The notes under the pieces are model-generated. The model did no database searches and had not been told where the DNA came from. It saw only the letters and a list, made by a program, of their open reading frames with translations. Position numbers and translations under genes: made by a program. A DNA stretch of 64,000 nt from contig NZ_FNVF01000009.1 in NCBI RefSeq assembly GCF_900107975.1, forward strand, positions 62,001 to 126,000. The letters run 5' to 3'. Positions 54,421-62,900 of this stretch are shown in pieces (positions within the stretch are counted from its first letter, which is position 1; every line of letters begins with the position of its first letter). The DNA comes from Paenibacillus sp. UNC499MF (GTDB lineage Bacteria > Bacillota > Bacilli > Paenibacillales > NBRC-103111).

Positions 54421-55293
54421 GTGAAAAAAGTGTTGGCCATGATAGGGAATATCGCGCTTTATCTCGGGGTCTTTTATGCGCTGCTCTATCTGCTTCGCTC
54501 TACTTACAATTACGAAGTGACGCTGTCCTTCGCCAAGTTTCTGGATCGCAACCCGGCCATGTTTATGGCCGTTCTGTTCACGCTGATTACGCTTGTGTAC
54601 ATGCTCATTTTTCGTATTAAAGGGTGGATCTGGCCCCATGCGGAAAAAAGTCTGTTCCGTGCGTCGGGCTTCAAACGGCTGAGCGCCTCGCACGTCTTGT
54701 TGATGATCGGCCTGGGTCTTGCCGGAAGCCTGTTTAGCATCGGCCTTATCGTCATTGACGATATTGCGCGGCAGTTTCCGTCCATTCCCGCGCTGGTCGA
54801 CGATACGATCAGGGGCGATTCGATCTGGTACGTCATTCTGGGCGCCGGTCTGATCGGTCCGGCATTTGAAGAAATATTGTTCAGGGGCCTCATTTTCAGA
54901 GAGCTTCGCAGGGTTATGCCGGTATATGCGGCTTTGCTGCTGCAAGCCGCGGCTTACGCCTATTTCCAGCCGAGCGCGGCGCTTTCGGTCATCAGCATCG
55001 GTTCGGGCCTGATTTACGGATCGCTGTATTTGCGCACCGGATCGCTGTGGGCGCCCATTCTGGCACAGAATACGGCAATGGGCACTATCTTTCTATTTAA
55101 ATACATCGGGTTCTACGAATGGTTCGACAAGCTGGGCGATGTTTCGCTGTATATCATTACAGCGCTCTGTCTGGCTGCGTTGATTGGAGGTTCCGTCTAT
55201 GTCTGGCGGACCTCTGGCAACGGCGGCATCGGCGCACGCGCCGGTCAAGCGCTGGCGGCTGATGCGCCGTCGGCAGCACAAAAGGGGGTCTGA
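54421..55293 (+). CDS. CPBP-family intramembrane protease-like protein 1
   Basis: The protein has 290 residues from a GTG preceded by AAAGGAGC, with about seven hydrophobic membrane segments. It matches the CPBP (CAAX-type, Abi) family: motif 1 is intact as FEEILFRG near 150 (EExxxR). The later motifs, which normally supply metal-binding His residues, read AAYAYFQ and APILAQN, so both expected His are missing. Active CPBP proteins cleave peptides in the membrane, and many act in bacteriocin immunity or prenyl-protein processing. This copy may be catalytically weak or serve a non-proteolytic role. It is the first of three tandem homologues between two synthetase genes. Confidence 0.88.
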   Translation: MKKVLAMIGNIALYLGVFYALLYLLRSTYNYEVTLSFAKFLDRNPAMFMAVLFTLITLVYMLIFRIKGWIWPHAEKSLFRASGFKRLSASHVLLMIGLGLAGSLFSIGLIVIDDIARQFPSIPALVDDTIRGDSIWYVILGAGLIGPAFEEILFRGLIFRELRRVMPVYAALLLQAAAYAYFQPSAALSVISIGSGLIYGSLYLRTGSLWAPILAQNTAMGTIFLFKYIGFYEWFDKLGDVSLYIITALCLAALIGGSVYVWRTSGNGGIGARAGQALAADAPSAAQKGV

Positions 55294-55296
55294 CCG

Positions 55297-56106
55297 ATGA
55301 AGGCGTGGGGAATGATGCTGGCTCGCGTGGCCGTTGTTATCGGCCTGTATTTTGCATGGTTTTTTACCGTGACGACATTGTTTTTCGATTATGTGTACCC
55401 GAGAAGCGCGTGGTTTGAACGGAACACGGTATCCGTCATTATTTTAAACGATATCGTGGGTTTGCCGCTCATGCTGCTGGCCTGGAGGTTCATATTCAAA
55501 GAAAATCTGTTTAAGGCGGCCCAATTCCGCATGATGGGCGGCAAATCGGTGGCGATCGCTTTATGGATCGGGCTTGGAGCCGGCCTGTTTACGGTCGCTT
55601 TCTCCCGGCTTCCTCTCATTGCATCGGACAAGTACCGGTTCAACGAATTGTTTGATTACCTGAACCGCGCGGAATGGTATGTATTTCTCGTTTTCCTGAT
55701 TCTCGGAAATATTTACAAAGAGACACTGTTCAGAGGCATTCTGATGAATGAGTTCAGACGCGTGCTTCCGGTATGGATCGCAATTGTGATTCAGGGCGTG
55801 CTGTACGGTGCGTTGTTCTTTTTGGGAGATATACCTTTGTCGCTGTACGGTTTTCTCGGCGCGGTTATTTTTGGACTCTTGTATGTCTGGTTTAAATCCA
55901 TTTGGGCGCCGATTGCCGCGCAAGTCGCCTGTCAGGGCAGCCAGTACCTGCTTTGGCATTACGGACCGGAGACGACGGACGTCACCGTCATGTCCGTCTG
56001 TATGGCTGTGGCGGCGGCTATGATTGCGCTTGGCATATTCCTTGCGGTCAAGCACCGCTCTTCGATCTCTGCTCCGCTGTCTTCCAAGGCGGTGACATCG
56101 GCGTGA
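55297..56106 (+). CDS. CPBP-family intramembrane protease-like protein 2
   Basis: The protein has 269 residues and starts three bases after the previous stop. It has multiple membrane helices and the same fold as its neighbours, with a recognisable motif 1 region, but the first catalytic Glu is Lys (IYKETLFRG), and motif 2 (LYGALFFLG) and motif 3 (APIAAQV) have no His. By family knowledge, these losses should abolish metallo-protease activity. Its stop overlaps the third gene's GTG start (GTGA). A structural, immunity or transport-accessory role is possible. Confidence 0.88.
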   Translation: MKAWGMMLARVAVVIGLYFAWFFTVTTLFFDYVYPRSAWFERNTVSVIILNDIVGLPLMLLAWRFIFKENLFKAAQFRMMGGKSVAIALWIGLGAGLFTVAFSRLPLIASDKYRFNELFDYLNRAEWYVFLVFLILGNIYKETLFRGILMNEFRRVLPVWIAIVIQGVLYGALFFLGDIPLSLYGFLGAVIFGLLYVWFKSIWAPIAAQVACQGSQYLLWHYGPETTDVTVMSVCMAVAAAMIALGIFLAVKHRSSISAPLSSKAVTSA

Positions 56107-56909
56107 AGAAGGGGTTGCGAATAGCGGGAATTACCTTCCTATATTTGGTCATTTATGCGGCGATTGTGATGCTTTTCAATCACGCGCTCTACAACTGGGT
56201 CGGTGATCCCGGGCTGAAAGACTGGATCATAGGCAATTCCGGCATTGTGCTCATTGTATCCAATATCATCGTGCTTGCCGTCTATCTTCCGCTGCTTCGC
56301 TGGCAAAAAATTTCGCTGAGGGATTTGGGGTTTGTTCCTGCGCGCGGCGGATCGTTGCTGTTGTCCGCGGGAACGGGCGTCTGGCTCGGCTTGTTTATTG
56401 CCGTGTTTACCCGTCTACCGTGGGTAAAAGCGACTTTTCCGGCCATTTCGGATCTGGTCGCTTTTGTCGCCGGCGGCAGCCTGATCATTTTTGTGCTCGG
56501 CAGCTTGCTGCTTGGGTCATTGCTGGAGGAATGGCTGTTCAGAGGAATGCTGTTCCATACGCTTCGTCAACGTCTTTCGGTTCAGTGGACGGTTCTGCTC
56601 CAGGCCGTATTGTTCGGCGCGGTATTTATGAATGTGACGGTTGGCGCATTCGCGGCGCTGGGCGCGGTCGTTTACGGCGCCGTCCGCGCCGGCTCGCAAT
56701 CGCTTTGGGGGTCGCTTGCGGCCCATGTGTGCAGCACAGGCACCTTGTATATCGTGCTGCAACGGGCGGGCGATTGGCAATCCGGCACGCTTGGATTATT
56801 AGCCGCGATCAGCGGACTCGGCATCGCGGCGCATGTGCTGCTGCTGCTCCGCGGGAGCGGCGGAAGGGCGAAAAAAGAACAGGCCGTCAGCAATTCCATT
56901 ACTAGCTAG
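56103..56909 (+). CDS. CPBP-family intramembrane protease-like protein 3
   Basis: The protein has 268 residues if the GTG at 56103 is used; this overlaps the previous stop by four bases and follows AAGGCGGTG. An in-frame open stretch continues upstream within the preceding gene and is rejected as a start. EEWLFRG keeps motif 1 and SLAAHV keeps a His in motif 3, but motif 2 (QAVLFGAVFMN) has no His. It is the most intact of the trio. It ends 14 bases before the next PKS/NRPS gene, so the three genes and that synthetase are probably co-transcribed. Confidence 0.88.
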   Translation: MKKGLRIAGITFLYLVIYAAIVMLFNHALYNWVGDPGLKDWIIGNSGIVLIVSNIIVLAVYLPLLRWQKISLRDLGFVPARGGSLLLSAGTGVWLGLFIAVFTRLPWVKATFPAISDLVAFVAGGSLIIFVLGSLLLGSLLEEWLFRGMLFHTLRQRLSVQWTVLLQAVLFGAVFMNVTVGAFAALGAVVYGAVRAGSQSLWGSLAAHVCSTGTLYIVLQRAGDWQSGTLGLLAAISGLGIAAHVLLLLRGSGGRAKKEQAVSNSITS

Positions 56910-56923
56910 GAGGAAAGGGCGCC

Positions 56924-59900
56924 ATGTTTCAACTGGATTTGCTGGATACCAAAAAAGACACTTCCCGGCGGAAGGGACGGAGCGGGGGCTCGGTCTCCAA
57001 TGTTTCCCTCAAAGATATTGCGATTGTCGGGATATCCGCCAAGCTGCCGCGCGCGGAATCGCACGAAGCCTTCTGGGAACTTCTGCGGAGCGGCAAGGAC
57101 CTGATAGGCGGGTTTCCGGATTCCCGCAAGGAGGAATTGAACCCGTATTTGCGCCGCATGGAGGCGCAATACGGCTCCGTTTCCTTTTTTGACGGGGCAT
57201 ATATCGAAGATATTTCAGGCTTTGACTATTCTTTTTTCCGGCTTTCGCCCAAGGAAGCCTCACTGATGAGTCCCGCGCAGCGCCTGTTCCTGCAGACTGC
57301 CTGGGGGGCGCTTGAAAATGCGGGGTACGGCGGAGATGCGCTGCATGGTTCGCGCACCGGCGTGTTTATCGGCTATAACGGAGACGCGCTGCATGATTAC
57401 AAGCGAATCATCGAGACGCTGGATCCGGACGCCTTGTCCATGGCAGCGCCCGGCAATCTGAGCTCCATGATACCGAGCCGGATTTCGTATTTGCTTAATT
57501 TGCGCGGTCCGGCGATCAGCGTGGACACCGCCTGCTCTTCCTCGCTGGCAGCGGTCCATCTGGCATGCCAATCGATCCGCAGCGGCGAATGCGAGGCCGC
57601 AATTGCCGGCAGCGTCAAAATTAATGTACTGCCACTGGATACCGGCATAAGGCTTGGCATCGAGTCAAGCGACAACCGGGCCAGAACGTTCGACGACTCG
57701 GCGGACGGAACAGGCATCGGCGACGGCGTGATTGCGCTGGTGCTGAAGCCGTTGTCCCGCGCGCAGGAGGACGGCGATCCTATTTATGCCGTTATCAAAG
57801 GCAGCGCGATGAATCAGGACGGCAGCTCGGTCGGAATTACCGCCCCGAACGCCCTCGCGCAGGAAGACGTCATTGTGCGCGCCTGGCAGGATGCGGGCAT
57901 TGATCCCGAAACGGTGACGTACATGGAGGCGCACGGCACGGGAACCTCACTGGGCGACCCGATCGAAATCGACGGGCTGACGCGTGCCTTCAGGAGATAT
58001 ACCGATAAACGGCAATTTTGCGCCATCGGTTCGCTGAAAACAAACATCGGCCATCTCGACCATGCCGCCGGCATTGCAGGTCTGCTCAAGGCGATCCTGT
58101 CGCTTGTCCACAAGCAGCTTCCGCCAACCCTTCATTACCGTTCGCCGAACCGCAACATTCCGTTTGTGGATTCGCCCGTTTATGTCAATGACGAATTGAC
58201 GCCCTGGGAGACGGACGGCGAAGCAAGAAGATGTGGAGTAAGCGCGTTCGGCATGAGCGGAACCAATTGCCACGTTGTACTGGAGGAGGCTCCCGAAGGA
58301 ATGCCTTCAGGCTCTTCGGACAAAACGGAGCTGTTCTGTTTGTCCGCGCACAGCATGACTGCGCTGGAGCGGCTTGTGCAGCTGATGCGGGACTGGGCTC
58401 AGCAGCATCATGGCGATGAGAACAGCAGCCTGGCTGACCTTTGCTACACCTTGGCTGTTGGCCGGGGAGCCCACCGGTACCGCCTGGTGATTGCGGTAAG
58501 GGGCTGGGAAGAGCTGCTTCAAACCTTGCATGCCGCAGCCGAAAGCGGCCTTACCGGCCTTGCGCTGCCGAACGTCCGCTTCGGGACGTCCGATTCAGCC
58601 GCGGCCGGAAATATGCGGCAGCTGCCCGCTTCAAACGAACGGGAAATGGACGCGCTGGAGCTGGGCCGGCGTTTCGTGGGCGGATACGAGATCGACTGGA
58701 ACGCGATCTACCAAGGACAACGCCGCCGACGGCTGCCGCTTCCGACGTATCCGTTCGATTCTCACCGCTGCTGGGTGGAGGAGGCGCGCGCCGGAGCGGC
58801 GCTTTATCTGCCGTTTGCGGCCTGGAACGGATACTCGGTCAGTGGAGAAATTCCCGAGGAGCTGCAAAACGAAATGAACGAAACGTTTGCCAGATGGCAA
58901 GCGGCGCTGGAGCGGAGCGGCGGGATAACGAGCCAGCCCCGCCGCGGCGTTGCGTTAACCGGGGAGCGCTCCGGCCTGGAATGGGAGCAGCATGTCGCAA
59001 ATGTCTGGGGAGAGCTGCTCGGTTATGACGAACTGCCTGCGGATGCCGGGTTTTATGAGCTGGGCGGTGATTCCATTATCGCACTCAAAATTGTAAACCG
59101 GCTCAGCGAGCTTGCGGGCGTCCGCATTCAGACGGCGGATTTGCTGGGGTTTGCGGATCTGCCTTCGTTCACGGCGCTGATCGAGCGGCGGCTCAGGGAA
59201 AGCGGCGCGGCGTCAGCGCAAAGAACGAACGGCCGGCACGATCGTCAAGGGGCGGACGTTAAGAATTACGGATACAAGGCGGACGAGGGTCATGACGGGC
59301 AAGCGGCAGCCATAAGTGTTGGCGGATCAGACGTCCAGGACGGGCCGTTGACCGGCCAGGCGGCCCACTCTTTATCCGGCATTACAATGGAGCCGATTCC
59401 AAAGGCGGCCCCCCAAGAGCATTATCCGGTTTCGTCGCCGCAGAAACGCATGTATTTGCAGCAGCAGGCGATGCCGGATGATCGCAGCTATAATTTGCCC
59501 GAATTGCTGCATTTGGACGGGGCTATCGATGCAGACCGGCTGGAGGCCGTCCTGCAAGCCATCGTGGAGCGTCACGAGACGCTTCGCACCACCTTCCATG
59601 TCATCGACGGAGAGATCAGGCAGCGCATTCACGCAGCCGTTCCTTTCCGCCTGATTCGCATGGAGGCCGATGAAGCGGAAGCGGACGGCGTACTGCAAAG
59701 CTTGTTCCGGCCGTTCAGGCTCGATAAGGCTCCACTGCTCCGCGCTGCCCTGCTGAAACTGGGGCCGGAGCGTCATATGTTGTTCCTTGATATGCATCAC
59801 ATCGCATCCGACGGTATGTCGGCGGGCATTCTCTTATCCGACCTGATGACTTTATATCAGGGGGGTTCGCTGCCGCCGCTGACGCTGCAATACAAGGATT

Positions 59901-62900
59901 ACGCGGTATGGCAGGAGAGCAGGCCGCTCTCCGGAGACGCCGAGCGGTATTGGCGCGAGCAATGCCGGGGAGACTGGCCGACTCTTTCGCTTCCGACCGA
60001 TGCCCCGCGGCCGCCTGTCAAAGGAAACCGCGGCGAAACGTTCGACGTATACGTCGAGGCGAGTTTGACGGCAGCCGTGCGCAGCCTCGCCGCCGAATCG
60101 GGCGCGACTCCGTTTATGGTGCTGTTATCGGCGTATTACACTTTCCTCGCCCACTATACGGGGGCCGAAGACATCGCGGTCGGTACGCCGATTGCGGGAA
60201 GGAACAGGCGCGAGCTGGAAGCGATCGCAGGCATGTTCACCGGCACGCTGGCGCTGCGCGCTTATCCGAGCGCGGACAAGGCGTTCAGAGCCTTTTTGTC
60301 CGAAGTGAAAGAGATGGCAACCGGGGCTTACGCCCACGCCGATTATCCATTCGAAGAAATCGCGCAATGGATGGACAGAAGGGACGCCAGCCGGAGTCCG
60401 CTGTTTGACACGATGTTTATCATGCAAAACCTGGGAATTCCAAATGCTTCGTCAGAGGGATTGACGTATCGCCACCAGCGCTTTGAGCATGGCACGGCCA
60501 AATACGATTTGATGATTCAGGCTGTGGAGAATGGTGAGGAATTGCGGCTTGTCGTGGAATATAATGCCGATTTGTTCCACCGCGCTACAGCCGAACGGTT
60601 CATGCGGCATTATGTACAGCTGCTGCGCAGCGTGACGCTTCGTCCCGACGCCGCGCTCGGCGAAGCGGAGATGCTGACGGAGGAGGAACGCCTGCATATG
60701 CTGGCGCTGGGCAGACGCGAAGCGGACTTTCCGCCGCCGCGCTGTCTGCATGATCTCTTCAAGGAACAGGCGGAAGCCGTTCCCGACTTGCCGGCCGTAT
60801 CTTGCGGCGATGAATCCATGACCTATCGGGAACTGGATCGCCGCACCGATGCGCTGGCGCAAACCCTGCGCGCCAAAGGTGTGGGACGCGGCAGCATAGT
60901 CGGCATCATGGCGGAGCGCTCCATTCCGATGCTGAGCGCTATGCTCGCCGTTATGAAAGCCGGAGGCGCTTATATGCCGGTGGATCCGCATTATCCCGAG
61001 GAGCGCATCCGCTATATGCTGGAGGACAGCGGCGCGGAGCTGGTATTTGCGGACGGCGCGCGTTCCGGAGCCGCGGCCGTCGTGCCGGCCTCCTTGCAGG
61101 TGCTGGACATTGCGGATGAGGCGCTGTTTTCCGGCGAAAACGATGCCGCCGCCGTATGGCCCCAAGACGCCGCCGATCCGATGTATGTCATTTATACCTC
61201 CGGTTCTACGGGTCAGCCGAAGGGCGTCATCGTGCCGCACCGCAGCTTTTACAATTTCGGACATTCGCTCAGGACGTTTTTCGACTGGAAGTACGGCGAG
61301 GGAGACAGATGCCTAAGCCTGACCAATATTTCGTTTGACGTCAGCGTAGCAGAGCTGTTTATGCCGCTTATGTTCGGGGCTTGCACGGTACTATATCCGG
61401 AACCGAAACTGCTTGATCCGCGGCGGATTGCCGAGGTGATTGCGGAAGAGCGGATTACATTCGCTTACTTGCCGCCGTCTTTGCTGAAAGAGGTTGCGCG
61501 GCTGCTGGAGCAATCGGCTTCTACGATTACGCTGGACAAAATGCTCGTTGGAGTAGAGCCGATTAAAGACGAAACGCTGGAGCTGTATACGAAGCTGAAT
61601 CCCGAGATTCGGATAATTAACGGCTACGGCCCGACGGAGGCAACGGTTTGCTCCAATATGTACGCATACAAGCCGGGTGATTATCGCGGCGGCTATGTGC
61701 CGATTGGCGGACCTATGCATAATGTCGAAATTTATATATTCGGCTATGGCGGCCAGCTTGCCCCTATCGGTGCGGCCGGAGAGTTGTATATTGCCGGCAG
61801 CGGCCTTGCCGACGGTTATGTGAACAAACCGGATATGACAGCCGAACGCTTTTTGCCGCATCCGTACCGCGAGGGTTGCTTCATGTATCGCACCGGCGAT
61901 ATCGCAAAGTGGCTGCCGGACGGCAACGCGATGTATGTGGACCGGGCCGATCAACAGGTAAAAATCAGAGGCGTGCGGATTGAAATGAACGAGGTCCGCT
62001 CGCAATTGATTTCCCTTCCCGATGTAGAGGATGCGGTTGTGGTCGTCCGCGAACAGGCAAGCGGCGACAAGGAGCTGTGCGCATATGTGGTCGCTTCGGA
62101 CAAGCTCTCTTCGCGGGAATGGCGGAGAAAGCTGAAAGACAAGCTGCCGGAGGCAATGATACCGGCCTATATCGCGGCGATTGACGCGATACCCCTAACG
62201 TCGAACGGGAAAGTGGACCGGCGCGCCCTCCCGGAGCCGGAATTCGGGCTTCGGGAACGGGGAATTCCGGAGCTGCCGCGAGACGGGATGGAAGAGCGCG
62301 TCGCCGCCATTTGGCAGGAAGTGCTGGGCGATACGGCCGGGCCAATCGGTATTCACGAAGACTTTTTCGAGCTTGGCGGCCATTCCTTGAAGGCTGCCGT
62401 GCTGGCGGGCAAGCTGCAGCAGGCAACAGGCGCCCTGGTTCCGCTCAGCGTGATATTCGAGCTTACTTCCATTGCGGAAATGGCTGCCTGGCTGAAGGAG
62501 CGGGACGTCAGCGCTGCGGCGGCCGAGCCGATCCCGAAGGCGGAAAGCCGCGAATGGTATCCGATGTCGCGCGCCCAGCGCCGCCAATATATGATGCAGA
62601 TGCTGGCCGGGGACGCCACCATGTATCATGTGCCGTTCGCGCTCCGTTTGCAGGGCAGACTGGATGCGGCCCGGCTGGAAAACGCGTTTACGGCGCTGAT
62701 CGGCCGTCACGAAAGCTTGCGGACGACCTTTCATATGACAAAGGACGAGTTCAGACAAAAAATTCATCCGCCGTATGCATTCAAGCTGGAGACGCTGGAA
62801 CGCGCAGCGATGATCGGGGACGAAGCACTGCGGGGAAGGGTGCCGGACGGCGCCGAGGTAACGAGGCTGATGGAAGTTTTCCGGCGCCCGTTCCATCTGG

